NCBI GenBank assembly: GCA_033439795.1
Contig: JAUTDP010000005.1
Location: 3,253,001 to 3,317,000 of the forward strand
Length of the DNA: 64,000 bases
Reading direction: 5' to 3'
Source: Sordaria brevicollis
Lineage: Eukaryota > Ascomycota > Sordariomycetes > Sordariales > Sordariaceae
The translations under genes and the position numbers were made by a program. Under the pieces are notes generated by a model. The model worked only from the letters and a program-made list of their open reading frames with translations. It was not told the origin of the DNA and did not search any database. This document shows positions 35,179-49,443 of this stretch, piece by piece (position 1 is the stretch's first letter; each line of letters starts with the position of its first letter).

Positions 35179-37281
35179 ATGACGGCGCACGACTCGACCG
35201 AGGGAGGGGCGCTCCTCAGCAACGGCAACGGCCACACAACACCACCGACGACGACGACTACCAAGCCCAAGTACCACGAACACAAAGGCGAACCCCTCGA
35301 AGGCGCCGCCCTCGAAGAATGCATCGAATCCCTCATACAAGAATGGACCACCTGCGTCCACGAGCTCACCCAGCTGCACACCTACGCCGAGTCCTCCTCC
35401 AAGCCCATCCGCGGTCTCTACTCCCTCCTCAAAGTCCAGCAACGAACCCTCGACAAGCTCAAGGCCAAGCGAGAAGCTTTGCCTATCCCGACAGTCTCGA
35501 ACGACGACGATGATGCCGAAGACAACGAACCAAAACCCCTCTTCACCCCCGCCCAATACTTTGGCATGCGCAGCTGCTGCTGGGACGACCGATGGTCCGT
35601 AGTCAAGAAGTGCCGGGGGCTGGTGGCTATCAACAAGGAGTTTGCTAGGAGCCCCAAGCAGCCTGTCGCCGAGGGAAAGGGCTGGTTGGCTTACAAGGAC
35701 AAACCGCTTCTCGAAAGGCCGGTTGCGGTTGATGCTGTTATTGATAGCGGGGCTACGTGGTTGAAGTTTGTTTCGATTTCGCCCAAGACGTTGGCTTACC
35801 AGATTGCGGTCGATGGGTGGGAGAGTGAGGAGGAGGAAGAGGCGGCGTATAGTGATGAAGAGGGGGGATATAATGGGAATGGGACGACTAGAAATGGGGT
35901 TTCGGAAGCATTGGGGAATACCGACTTTGCCGAGTCTGTCAAGAAGGTTATTCTTGCGGCGCGGTGGAACCATTGTCATCATGTGCATCTTCTGCTCCCC
36001 GGGTTGCGCGATGGAGAGTCTGAGCCCGTGGACAGGATGCTGCGCTACATTCGCGAAAGAATTGGTGGCGACGACGTTTCCGTGACCGTTAGCTGCGCCG
36101 ACAGCCCTCTCCTCGCCGATGCGCCACCACCTCTCGACACCGCTTTGTCCGCCCTCATCGACGAACGCGATCCTCTTGTGGCCGACGACTGCGGACGAAT
36201 TACACCCACTGCCAACCTGGACCCGAGCGTACTCGTATCACTCGTCACGGATCTACATCACGGCCTCGTCGATTTGCTACCCGACTTCCAGCAAAAGGTG
36301 ATTGCCAGGTCTGTGTCGGACCACAAGACGGACAGCAACGAGCTGGTGCCGCGTGAAGACATTCTCGCCAAGGTACTCTACCCAGCGCTTCGAGGAAAGA
36401 AGCTGGTGACAACCCGTCTAGCAGCTCGCTACTTCCGGCAGTTGATCGCGTCGATATCTACACACTCGGAAGAAGTGCGCGCATCATTCATCCTGCCTCC
36501 CGACGCGCCACCTGCTTTGCTTAGTCCCGGTGATACTCGCGAACCGCTTTCAACAGCCCATCTCACACCTGCGCAACGCCGCGCCGAACTTCAACGCTGG
36601 TCCGCCATTCCCGTTCCCGAGGACCTCCACCTACCCATCGAAATAGTCGAAGACATCGACCTGGACGAAGTCCCTTCGCTCATCGAGCAAGGAAAACTCC
36701 CACCCATGGCCCTCGGCGTCGCCAAAGACTTGTCACAGCTGAACCGCTCCGTCTATCTCCACGGATGGGTAAATCGCCTCACAACAGTCACCGGCCACCG
36801 CGGCATCGAGCGGCAGATCCGTCTCTCGCTCGCGACACACTGGACGCCACCACCGCCCGACTCCTCTTCTTATACCTCCCGCTCCCACACTTCCTCCGAA
36901 GGAAACAACGAAATACCGCCCGACATCTGGCACCGCCATCTAGGCGGTTACTTGATCCACCGCGACAAACCGCGGGATTGGAAGGCGCTGATTGCGGAAT
37001 ATGAAGGGTGTGAAAACGGGAGGATACCGGATGAGGTGGTCAAGTGGACGAATCCGTGGACTACTTGGGGTAGAGGTATTAGTACGTATGGGTTGCCGGA
37101 TACAAAGACGTGGGAGGGGGTTGGGCATGCGGATAAGACGAGTTTTGGGAGGAAGCTGCAGACGAGGGAGGAGAGGGGGCAGAGGAATCCTGGGAGGAGG
37201 GATAGCAATGGGGATGGGGAGGATGGGGAGGAGGATATGGAAGAGGATATTGAAGAGGAGGGGGAGGAGGAGCAGTCGTGA
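35179..37281 (+). CDS. DUF1308 (UPF0415 / C7orf25-like) family protein
   Basis: A single exon of 700 residues. The order of blocks resembles the eukaryotic UPF0415 family of unknown function (human C7orf25). An N-terminal helical part covers about 40-95 (ECIESLIQEWTTCVHELTQL). A strand-rich block VDAVIDSGATWLKFVSISP aligns with the family's conserved VV-A-GG-TW-K motif. The middle part reads NLDPSVLVSLVTDLHHG, matching the N-L-D-x-T-x-L motif. PRE-D-ILA-V and AARYFRQLI follow. The fungal protein is longer than the animal one because of acidic inserts (at about 215-240 and at the C-terminus, EEDMEEDIEEEGEEE). No catalytic residue set is established for the family; its C-terminal half has been compared with PIN-like nucleases, which I cannot confirm here. 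Confidence 0.72.
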   Translation: MTAHDSTEGGALLSNGNGHTTPPTTTTTKPKYHEHKGEPLEGAALEECIESLIQEWTTCVHELTQLHTYAESSSKPIRGLYSLLKVQQRTLDKLKAKREALPIPTVSNDDDDAEDNEPKPLFTPAQYFGMRSCCWDDRWSVVKKCRGLVAINKEFARSPKQPVAEGKGWLAYKDKPLLERPVAVDAVIDSGATWLKFVSISPKTLAYQIAVDGWESEEEEEAAYSDEEGGYNGNGTTRNGVSEALGNTDFAESVKKVILAARWNHCHHVHLLLPGLRDGESEPVDRMLRYIRERIGGDDVSVTVSCADSPLLADAPPPLDTALSALIDERDPLVADDCGRITPTANLDPSVLVSLVTDLHHGLVDLLPDFQQKVIARSVSDHKTDSNELVPREDILAKVLYPALRGKKLVTTRLAARYFRQLIASISTHSEEVRASFILPPDAPPALLSPGDTREPLSTAHLTPAQRRAELQRWSAIPVPEDLHLPIEIVEDIDLDEVPSLIEQGKLPPMALGVAKDLSQLNRSVYLHGWVNRLTTVTGHRGIERQIRLSLATHWTPPPPDSSSYTSRSHTSSEGNNEIPPDIWHRHLGGYLIHRDKPRDWKALIAEYEGCENGRIPDEVVKWTNPWTTWGRGISTYGLPDTKTWEGVGHADKTSFGRKLQTREERGQRNPGRRDSNGDGEDGEEDMEEDIEEEGEEEQS

Positions 37282-38046
37282 TAGAAGTTTGGCGTGGTGA
37301 TTTGATGTACTGGCAGTGTTTATGGCGTTGTTGCCGGTCATGGTACCGGATGGTTCAATCGGGATTCCCGGTCCTGCCCCCCCTGAGTGGCGCTGCCGGC
37401 ACACATGGCGCTATCTGGGCCTGTCCCTGACATATCGATGCGCCTCTTTGTCTCGACACTGGAATGAAGGCGCAAAAGCAACGTGCTATACTCGACACAT
37501 GGTGCAACGACTGGCTGACACCCGCCGACGTAAGGGATGAACATCGACAGAAAATCAGAACTCGGAAATCAGACAGACAGAAAGAAGCGATGGCCTACCA
37601 GCAAGAGGCAAGCGACTCTTCTCACCGCAGTCGTAGCGAACCGCTTCTCAACAGATCGCGAGATCAGATTTACCGCGATTTTGGAAAAACATTTGGCATA
37701 GCGAATAGCATTCGAATCATTATTTGGATCCCACACGCGCGGTGATCAGCAACGAACGACTCAGGTCGGGTTGCGATAGCCAACCGCTTGGTTGTTACGA
37801 AGATCCCGCGATCAGTATGATCTGTGAATGAGATCCGCCCTTTTTTTTTGGAGAACACAATTTGAGAGAAGAAACTGGAAAAACAAGCTTCGGATCTTAA
37901 TTCTAGTTGCGTGGATCTAATTTCCCCTAGAGGTATTCACCCCTGAGATTTCTTTCGCTTGGGATCTACTTCGCTTGTCTTGCCCTTGCTATTCCCCTGG
38001 GGCTCCTGGATTAGCACCGCCAAGAACCAAATAAGCGAAGGGAAGC
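37282..38046. other. Spacer up to the second copia element
   Basis: About 770 bp of unique-looking DNA with no supported gene. Near 38013 the string agcaccgcca repeats the terminal decamer seen at the left edge of the window. Confidence 0.45.
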
Positions 38047-38051
38047 AAGGG

Positions 38052-38228
38052 TGTTGGAGGTCTGTGCGCACCTATGTAGGTGAATGGCCATGCCATTCAC
38101 CGCTAGGCTCCCTACCCTACATTTTCTAGCCCTCCAGACCCGGCCACACACAGATTTCTTTCTTCCTAGAATAATAATAATTAATTATATTACTACAATT
38201 ACTTCATTCGTGCCTTGTGTGTTCTATA
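38052..38228 (+). repeat. 5' LTR of the second copia element
   Basis: 177 bp, TGTTGGAGGT to TTCTATA. The outer edge is intact; RIP-type changes increase toward the interior. A ggttataagccc stretch directly after it may be the primer-binding site. Confidence 0.92.
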
Positions 38229-41200
38229 GGTTATAAGCCCTCTTTAAAAGCTATTATTAAAGCGATTAAAAATAATCGATCGATAAGGCGCTAGCGATTA
38301 ACGCGCGCGTATATCTATTGGGTTTCTCGTTATCTATTTCGATAATACGATTAAGGCTTATTAGAATATTTCCGGGAGTTACTCTTTAACGCGTATTACC
38401 TTTTATTTATTCGATAATATAATTATAGGCTTTATTAAATATATTAGGAGTTAACCTTATTATATACCTATTAATAATTAATATTATAATTATAAATTTT
38501 ATTAATTCTACCGGGAGTTACCTTCATTATATCGAATAACCTACCCGAATCCTATAAAATTAATTTAAGTACCGATTTCTAATATTTTTACTTTACCGTA
38601 TTCGAACGATTATTAACCTTCGTTAAACGATTAATTTACCCCTTTATTCTTTTATTTATTAATTAAAAATATAATTCCTACCGATATAAATTCCTTTATA
38701 ACCTTACGTAGCGATTATAATTTTGATATTTAAGAGCGCGCCTTATATATTGAATTCGAATATATTAAAATCGACGATTACGTTTATAAGAAAGTCGCTA
38801 AATTCAACGCGACTATTTATTTCGAAAAGTATAAAGCTTAGTATTAAAGTCGTATTTAAATTATAAAAATTATTAATATTATTTTAAAGGATAATAAGGT
38901 TTTAATTACCCTTCGTTATTATAATTGGGACTAGGATAATTATAATTTTAAGTATTTCTTTAAATTTATTAAAATAGCCGTTGGTAAAATTATTAATAAT
39001 ATCCGTACCGGAATCCTTAAATAATATTAAGGTCTTTAGCGTATTACTTTCGATTCGATAATTTCTTTTCTAACCTAATATAAATTGGCTCGCTACCGTA
39101 TTATTAAAGTTAGTTTAAAGATTAACGAAGACGTCGAATATTTTAACCTTTTTAATATAATTAAATACTATTATTAGACCGATATTAAATTCTAAGCCGC
39201 TAAATTTAATAAAAGTAATTTTATAATTAATAAATTATTAGTTTATTTATTTATTTTGGGTAATATTAAAACTAATAAGAATATTAATTTTACTTTATAA
39301 GTTAAAATTATTAATAATTCCGGTAATAATAATAATAATAGTAATAAGAACGGTAATAAGGATAATAATAATAAAAATAATAATAATATTATTAAATTTA
39401 AACTAATTTATATTATTTATATTAAAATTATTCGTTAGGGTTATATTTATTATATTTACGGTTATTATTATTTTAATAAGAATACGGTCTATTAATAATA
39501 TAATTTCGAGAAGGCTTTTAATTCTTAGCTTAATAAAGAGAAGGCCCGTAAAAATAAGGCTAGCGGTAATATTAGTATTAATATTACTCTAGGTAATATT
39601 AATATTACCCTTATTAACCCGGCTACTATTAATTCCGCCCTATTATTCAATAACGCCTTTAACGGTACCGGTAACTTCAATATAACCTCGTTTAATACCT
39701 TCTAAAATTTTTATTAAAACCTATAGTAAAATTTACTTATAAAATTAATAATACAATTTCATTCCTATTAACGTATTAATTGCACTCTAGTAACCAAGTT
39801 AAAGATTAATAGGCTTTTAAGGTATAATAATAATAGAACCTAATTAAGAATCTTATTATTTATAATTCTAATTATAGTTTATATATATTCAATTATTAAA
39901 AATAATTTATTAAATTATATCTATTAATTCGATTATTAAAATATACTATAAGCAATAGCACTATTATATACGTATATTATATTAATATTATCAAATTTAC
40001 CCTACTAATTAATAAGAATATTAATATCCGTATTCGAATCCCTAATATTATTTTCAATCCTTTAATACTAATTAATCTCCTATCTACCAAAATTCTATTA
40101 AAGAATAATATAGATTAGAATATAAAATCGAACCAGCTTACTTTCGCCAACGGATAAGGTATTATATAATATAAAAAGTTCAACGGTTTTATAGTTCTAC
40201 CGGTATTCCAACCTAATAATTTCGACCAAAATATTATTACTCTCCGCTATATAATATTAATATTAATTAATTATATAATTATATATAAAAGGATAATATA
40301 TATTAAAAGAGAATAAATACTCTAAATATATTAATAAATTAGTATTAAATTTAATAATACTAATAATTACATTTATAATACTTACCTCCGTATTAAAGTA
40401 ATTAATTATATTCTAAAAAGTATTTACCTAATTATAATTACCCCGCTCCAATTTATTCGTATTGATATTATATTATATAATAAAGTAGGATATATAAAAG
40501 CCCGATACGCTATTTATTTTATATATAACGTTTCCGGTTACTATTGGGTAAAGTTCTATATTAATAAAGGTAACGCCTTTATTATTATTATACAATTTAA
40601 GAAATAAATCGAATTCTAAATTAATTTAAAAATTAAAATTATCGGTCTTAATAATAGACCAGAATTCGGATTCAATACTAAAGAATTCTAAAATAGTAAA
40701 TTCGTCGAATAGGCCTATAATAAAGGTATTTAATTATATAAAATACTAGCCTATACCCTATAAATAAATAATAAATTTAAACGTGCCGGTTATACTATTA
40801 TAATAAGGGCACGAGCTTTTATACTCGATTTAAGTATATTAGACTAACTATAGCCTTTAATCGTTTAAATAATTATAATAGTATTTAACGTTATACTAAT
40901 AAAATTAAATCCCGATAATAAAACTCCTTATAAAATTTTTACTCGAGCGATACTTAGCTTCTTAGTAGAATAAACCAAATTACTTATTAATTATTTACGT
41001 ATTTTCTTTTATACCGTATATTATTTTATTAAATTAAAGAAACGCATTAAAGGAGATAAATTCTAAGAATATACCTATTAGAATAAATTTCTTAATTATA
41101 ATAATAATTATAGAAGGATTTGCTAAATCTGGGACTTAAAAATTAGTATAATTATACGTACTAGCGTAATAAAATTTTTCGAAAATAAGGATAAACCTAA

Positions 41201-43482
41201 AGACCTTACTATTGAGGTAATCCTTTATAGGGTATTCTTTATTAACTAATTTATTGAAGAAATCGAGGAGGTTACTAATAATAATATTACTATTTAGGTA
41301 ATTACTACCGGATTATATCGTTACGGCCCAATAGAGAAACTAATAACTTTATCGAATATTAACAATTAATAGGAAAAGAATAAAGAGAAGCCGTTAGAAT
41401 TTATACCCTTTAACCTAATTTTTATATACCTTATTCTAAATTTAATATTAACGCCCAAAATAATTACCGCGCTAATTCCAAAGCCTACTATATTAACGAC
41501 TCTAGAAATTAACGCAACTATATTAAGAAGCGCTACCGAAATAATTTAATACCCTTTATATTACCTCGGGTATTTACCGCTATCCCCTCCTAATTAACTA
41601 TTATTATCGATCGAATAAAACGAATACGAGTAAACCGAATACAAATAAGACAAATACGAGTAAAATAACCTAAATAAAAAATTAATCGATTTCGAAGATC
41701 TTAATAAGGAGGATCCTATACTACCCGGTACGTATAAACAATACGAACGCGAATCTACGGTTTATACGGCTCCCGGCATTCTATTACTTAATACGTTATA
41801 AAACCCCGCGTCGGCCGTACGACTACCACTTATAAGTACCCTAAACTTAATAAGAATACGGAAATTCAATCCTAATATAAATATTAAAATTAAGAAATTT
41901 CAATTCAAACTACTTAAATAACTAGTAATTACCCTTCTACTAAATAACCCTCCCGGTATTAAATAAAAATAATAAATTACTAAAGAAAGTTAACCCTCTA
42001 ACGTTATATTAATAATATTAAAGGTAAATGAAGGTAGACTTTGTAAATTTATAATTAAACTTTTTAATTTTAAATACGGATAATAGAAGGTAATTAATAA
42101 AAATAATAAAGTAAATAAGTAAATAAATAAATAAATTACTAATATTAAAGATTTTATTAATTTATTTTTTAGAATTATAGAAGTAAAGTACGTTATTAAA
42201 CCCCCTTAATATTATTTTACTACTACGAAGGTCTTATATAATTTAATATTATAGGTTAATAATCGTTTTATACTTAAAAACTATTAGTAAATTAAGAAAT
42301 TACGTAATTATAAATAATATTAATTATTAACTATATAAAAATAAATTAAAATATTCGAAGATTAAGGTATTTATTTCCTCGTTAAATGTATATTAAATAT
42401 AAAAGTTCTATTTAGAAAATAGGTTTATAATAAGAAGTATAATATCGATTTTAAAGAATACCTTGTACGCGTTAAATGGGTTATTTATAATAACTTTGAG
42501 GAAAATAATTGGGTAGTATAAGATATTTATATTATTATCGTTAATATAGTTAGTATTTATTTATTTTTGGCTATTATTACTATTTACGATTTCGAATATA
42601 AATAGTTCGATATTAATACTATATTTTTAAATGCTTTAATTCCTAAAGGTATTAAATATTATATAGAATAATTATTAAAATTTGAGAAGGGACCCTATAA
42701 TAAATTGGTTTATTTATTATTGAAGGTATTATATGGCCTACATTGTAGCCCGTTATATTAATTCGATATAGTTATACCTATTTTTAAGAAATTAGGTTTT
42801 TTTCCTATTGGTGGAAATATATATCTATTAATTAATAAGAAATTAAGCGCTTTACTTATCCTTTATATTAACGATTTCTTTATTATTATTTTTATTAAGA
42901 AGATTATTAATAATATTTTCACTACTTTATAATAATATTTTAAAATTAAATATATAAGTCTAATTAGGACCTTCCTAAATATCGACGTTATTAGAAATAG
43001 GAATAAACGTATTGTATTTATCTTATAAAAACGGTATATTCGTATAATTATTAAAAAGTTTAATTTTAAAGAGATATACCTAATTAAAATACCTTAGCTA
43101 CCCGATTATAAGATTTATAAGGGTAAGGAATTACCTATAATAAATAGGAAATTATATATTAAATATATTAATTCTTTAAATTAGGTCTCCTTAGGTATTC
43201 GATTAAATATTATATATATTATTAATAAATTCGTTAAAGAAAATATTAAACCAACCGATCGCTATATAATTATTATAAAATACCTTTAGTGCTATTTTAC
43301 CGGTTTCCCTAATTTAAATATAATTTTAGGAGGTAAACCGTTATTAATAACCAATTTAGACTTATAATTTAAAGTATATACGGATATATTATTTATTAAT
43401 AATATTTTATTACGCCGTAATATTATTAACTATATCGTTTTCTTTACTTACGGTCCGATTTTATAGAAATCTAGGAAATAGG

Positions 43483-43710
43483 TGTAAGGGGCACAGCATA
43501 GTTGGCACAGATGCTGGGTTTTAACGAATCGATAAGGTTCTACGAAGAGGAAAAGGGAAGAAGGGAAGCGCCCTCTAGGCGGCATTAGCCAATTATCCTT
43601 TTAAAAACTAGGGCACGGGCTACTCCGCTTACTATAGCGGCAAGGACCGCGATTGGCGGCCCGACTGGTAGTGCTAATTAAATTTAGCCACAGGCATTAG
43701 CCCTATAATA
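43483..43710 (-). repeat. 3' LTR of the nested gypsy element (left side)
   Basis: 228 bp, TGTAAGGGGC to CTATAATA. The outer part is nearly unmutated. A GC-rich middle (cactccgcttgccgtagcgg in the partner copy) is preserved in both LTRs. Confidence 0.92.
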
Positions 43711-43740
43711 TTAGCTTCCCCCTTCTCCCCCAATTAAAAA

Positions 43741-44880
43741 CACTATATATAAGCAAATATATAATTACGTAGACCTTAAATATTAAACGATAGGTTACTA
43801 CCGCGCGTATTTCTAATATATACCCCGCGCCTCTCCTTTTCTCTCTTTCCTTCTCTTCTTTCCTCCTTTAACCTATTGAATAATTAAGATTATAAATATT
43901 AAATAGCGTATATTCCTATTAATACGTATTAAATATATCCTTATTACTTCTATTATTTTTAATATTATTATTATTATTATTATCCTTCCTATTAATCTTT
44001 TTACGGGCGTATTAATTAATTATTAATTAATCGCCGTTAAAATAAATACCCCCGCTATTATTATTTAATTCGAATTCTTCTACAAATTCCTAATTTTATA
44101 AGAAGTTATTAATTCGCTTACCCTACCGCTTATTCCTATTCCTATTTCCCGCTATAGTAAGGGCGCCGCTAAAATCACTACTCTTAAACCCGTTACCCCG
44201 CCGAAACCCCGCTAAATTCGGCCTAATATTACTACCGCCGGTATAACCGGCAAGTCCGCTCTCGATAATATTCGCAAATACGTCCTATTTAAGGCCGAAC
44301 CCCAAAATTCTTAATATAAGGGTTATTTAACCAATAAGTATAATTATATTATATTTAGCGAAGGCTCCTTTACTTCCGCGTATTTACTTTATTAATACGT
44401 TTATAAAAGCTATAAGCCCATTCCTATTTAAATTTAGTCCGCCTTTAAAACCTAATACGCCGAAGGGTATATATTTAGAAATTCCCGCGATAATTATTTC
44501 GCCGCATTTAAAATCTTATTAGGACTTTAAATCCTAAAGAAGTAAGGCTTCATTCCTACGTAAGTTTCCTTTCTTTCGCCCAACGGGTCCTCCGGTTACT
44601 AATACGCTTTAGCGGCTTTATTAATCGGGTTGCCGCTAAAGCGCCTCCCGCGGAGCCTTTTTCCTCTATTAGGACTACCGATTACGATTAGCGAATTTCT
44701 TTTACTCTTGAGTAGCGGCCGCTATAGTAGCTTAATATAGGTCCGTAATTTATTATAGCTTCTTAACGAACTCCTAAGCCCGCTTTTTAAAGGATAAGGG
44801 TGGAAATTAACGATCGGAGGGGTTTTCGACCACGGAGACTAGGAATTCAGGGTCGAACCTATAAGTGGCGAAGAACGGGG
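43741..44880 (+). pseudogene. Opposite-strand reading frame with promoter-like leader inside the gypsy element
   Basis: Within the gypsy element, between pol and the 3' LTR, the strand opposite to pol holds a TATA-like sequence (ctatatataag, about 43743), then a CT-rich block (43831-43868), then a long frame (about 44100-44760) interrupted only by TAA and TAG. I read no TGA in it; this is what RIP of CAA and CAG codons would give. The decoded stretch includes KSALDNIRKYVLFKAEPQNS, FSEGSFTSAYLLY and GYIFRNSRDNYFAAFKILL. It matches no family I know. GC content is higher than in the neighbouring pol region. It could be an accessory retroelement gene or a captured host gene. Boundaries are approximate. 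Confidence 0.45.
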
Positions 44881-47800
44881 ATATATTTATTGAAATATTA
44901 ATCCGGCTATTAATAGCCAATTACGCTATAAAGCACTATTTATTCTAATTATTCTAAATATAATTAACAATTATATATAAATAAACGTAAATTTCCTAAT
45001 TTATATACTCTAAACCTCTATTGGTTTAAGGGTAATAAATAATATTAAATAAACGTTTAATACTTAAGAATTCGTATAATTTAGCCTAAAAGCGGCTAAT
45101 TTAATTAAAATTATAATCGCTAATAATAAACCTTAAGAAACCGTAGTAGCGAATAAAATACTAAAGGAAACGCTCGGCGTAGAATTTAACTTTTATAGAG
45201 GGTATAGGTTTAAAAAATACAATTTTACTAAATTTATCCTTTATAATTTAAAAATAAATATTATTATTAAATTTTAAAAAATTAGTAATAAAATCTATTT
45301 ATATATTTTTATTAAATTATTCCAAGATTAATAATAAACGTAAAAGGCTTTTCTTCTATTCTTTCTAAACTTTCGTAGAACTATAAGTATAGTAATTGCG
45401 GAAGAATTACCGGACGTAAAAGCTAAAGAAAGGCTAATAAAAATACCGAAAGAGTATTATAATAATATTTTTTTTATTAAAGTATCCTAATATATACAAA
45501 TTATAAATAATTTAAATTAAAATAATATAAAGGACGTTAAAACGTTAATCGGTATTAAATAATATAATTAATTCGGATTCGGTATATATAAGGGCTCCTA
45601 ATACCTAAAAATAATCCTAATAACGAAGGCGGCTAAAGGAATTAATAAAGTAATTTATAATTTAGATTTTAAATTTTAAAAACAAATCGAAGTAATAATC
45701 GTTATAAAGGATAATTTCTTTTATTTATTAATATAAAAAATTATAAAATTCCGTCTATAATTAAAATTATTATAAATCCGGATTTTCAAATATATTCACA
45801 CCCTCCTTCCCCAAACGGACTACTTAGACCGCCGAAATATAGAACGGAATATAATTTTTAAAAACGGAATTCGGTATTATTTAAATATCCTACACTTCGC
45901 GGTCTTAATCCGTAAATATATTTTAATTTTATTAAAAAAAGGCGTTAAAGATTATTCCGTTTTTATTAAATTTATATTCGATTTAAAAGTTAAACCGGGA
46001 GAAATATTCTACCTATTATATTTACCGCTCCGAAAATCTTTTCAATTTTATAAAATATTCGAAATTCTAATAATCCGTTAAAATAATAAATAATTTATAA
46101 TTCTACAATTTTACCGACTATTATTCTAAATAATTAATAATAATAAATATTTTTTTATTATAAATAAGGTAATTCTATTCAGTAAAATTAAATTTCCAGG
46201 AATAGAAGCTTATAATTTTATAAACTATATTTTTACTATTTTCGTTTATTTCTTAGGAAATAATTCCGCTTAAGGTAAATTTACTATAATCCGTTTTTAA
46301 AAATATTCTCTTATTCGGGTTAAATTCTATTAGGATTAGAATTCTCGTAAATAACGTTTTTAAAAGTTAAAAAGCGCTCTTATACTCCTTAATTTATTTA
46401 AAAATAACCCTTTTACCAATTAGTTTTAATAGGGGGGCAATTATTTTTGAAAATTAGGGAATAAATATATAATAATAATTAATAAACCTTAAGAAGCTCT
46501 ATATACCCTTTTAAAAAGTAGGGGGAAATTAATCCAAAATCGCTTTAACCTTTTCGAAATTAATTTATATATTAACGCTAATATAAATAATAAAACCTAA
46601 ATATTTAACTTTCTTTATATTAAATTCGTATTTATTTAAATTTAAATAGAAATTAACTTTTAATAGTTTAATAAAGATTAGACGTACCTTTTATTCGTAA
46701 TCTTTTAGGGAATTAAAAGAATAAATAAATATATCGTTTATATAAATAATATAAAACGTATTTAAATAATCGCGGAAGATATAATTAATATACTATTAAA
46801 ATATAATTAACGTACTATTTAACCTAAATAATATAACCAATTATTCGAATAATTTATACCGCGTCTAAAATACTATCTTCCCCTCCTTTCCTTTTATTAT
46901 ACAAATTTTATAAAAGGTTTATACAATATTTACTTTAATATATTACTTTATTCTTTTCAAAATATAGAATATATTTTTAATTAATAGTAATAAATAGTAG
47001 TCCGCTTTTATAATAACGTTAAATACGCAATAATCGTAATAAAAACGGAATCCGCCTCTAGGTTTACGTATAAATAAAATTAGGGCCCCTACTTTTAAAT
47101 TATTAATTCGGATAAACCCTTTATTTAATAAATCCTTTAATATCTTTTTAAAAACTAAAAACTCCTCCTTCGTTATATTATAAAACGGTCCGAATAAGAT
47201 AAGGAATTTTTTATTATCTTTATCCTTTTTAATTACAATTTTATAATCTATATTAGAACGATAAAGGTTTAATTTATTAACGTTCTCCTTTATTTAAAAT
47301 AGTATTAAATTATAATATTTCGTAGGGATTTTCGCCTTTAATTTTACCTTTATATATACCTTCTTTAGTTTTAACGCCTTTTTAACGTCCTTTAAATTAA
47401 TTGCAAAAATAATTTCTTTAATTATTTAATTATTAAATTCCTTTTTTAACCTACGTATATAATTTATAAAAGTAATAATTAAAATATATATAATAAATTT
47501 TAAATCGGCGATAAATAGTATATTAAATACTTATTTTCTATTAATATAAAAAACCTAATAATTAATAACGCTTATAAATAAGTGCTTTTTATAAAGGATG
47601 GAATATATTCGTATAACTTTAAGCTAAGGTTTATTCAATATAATAGGGAATTTAAATAATAGGATAATATAAGCGTAAACGGAATAAATATAATTATTTA
47701 CTTCGGTTAAAAATCGGATTATACCTTAGATAAAAACTCCCTCTATAATAATAAACGCTCCTTTTACAATACGAAGTAGAATAGGGATAATTAGGATTTA

Positions 47801-49443
47801 AAACTCTTTAATAATTTTTTTACTAATTATAGTATAATATTAATAACCTTTATCGATAAAAATATAAAATAAATTATAATTATTAATAATAAATAAAATT
47901 AAAATAGGTTTTACTTCTATTTCTAATTTAAAATCCTCTATTTTATTCAATATTTCTATTTCCGGCTCTAAGGCCCAACTTTATACCGGAACTAAGCTTT
48001 TACCTATTATTCGGGGGCGGAATTATAGGCCTCATTATTATTATTATCCTCTAAAAATAGAAAGACTTCGGTAATAATAATTTAAATACGTACTCTATTA
48101 AAAAAAGAGGGAACGGCTAACTAGTATAAATAAATTAAAATATAATATCCGGAAACGTTATAACGTATATATAAATTATTATTTCGATAACGTTAACGCT
48201 CTTTATTCGATATTTACTTAGCGTACTTAATAGAAGCGGAAATAAAAACACTTATATTAGAGCCGCCTCAACCTCGTTCGTTTCGATTACGGGTTATATA
48301 TATAATATTTATAATAATATTTCCGTCTACGTCGATTAAATATTAGGTAGAAGTTATAGGAATAGGACGGGGTATAATACGTAAAATATAAAAAACGGTA
48401 GGATAATTAATAAAAGTAATACCGGGGATATAAAGCCTATTATTTTTAATTTTACTTTTTTAATTATATTAATATTAATAGTAATCCTCTTTAAATTCTA
48501 CTATCTATTCGTATTTAAATATATAGTATTAAAATTATTTAAAATATTCGTAATAATCGTCGGAGAAAATAACCGTAAATATTTTATCGTATTATTTCTT
48601 ATTAAAAACGTAATAAAAATAACCTAACTTAACGGGGCTCTCCTATAAATAACCGCCTACCTTAAGTATTTTATTATTAAAATCGGCCAAAAAAGTAACG
48701 AAGGGCTCGCCATCCTTCTAATGTATACGGGCGAATTTATTAAAAGCCGCCTCCTAATTCTAATAAAAACCGAAGATTATACGAATTTACTCGAAGAATT
48801 TAATTAAGTCTTCTTTACTACGTATAATTATAGCGGTCTAAAATCCCTTTAATTATTAATTATATTCAATAGGAAGCGTATTAATAATTTTATACTAAGC
48901 GGTATTTAAATTATTACAAAATTTTTATTTAATATCGCTATTATATATTATAACGAATTTATTAAAAAAGAAGCCGAAGGTATAGGGTTAATTATCCTAT
49001 TTAAGAAATTTTAACTATTTTTTACAACGGGGAATTAAATTCGTATTATTATTAGAATTATTATTAATTAAAGTTTTAAAAGGAGATTTCTTCTTACGAA
49101 CGGAATACTTAATAATTCCGAAATCTAAATAGGGGGTAAAGGTATTAAAAATAGGGGTAATATTAAATAAAAAGGATTTAATATAATCCTTAAAAGTCGT
49201 ACTATTCTTAAAGGTTTTAATTAAACCTTTAATTAGGCTTTCGCTATTACCATTATTATTTAATATACCGTCTTAAGAGTTATAAAACTCTTTTATATTA
49301 TTAATATTTATATTATTAAATCCGATTATAATATTGAAAATGCCGTAATACTACGTTTAAAATTACTAATCTTCCGCTTATAAAATTATTATCCGCTTAT
49401 TAAATTTACTTCTTCTATCCGCTTTTTAAATAATAGAACCTAA

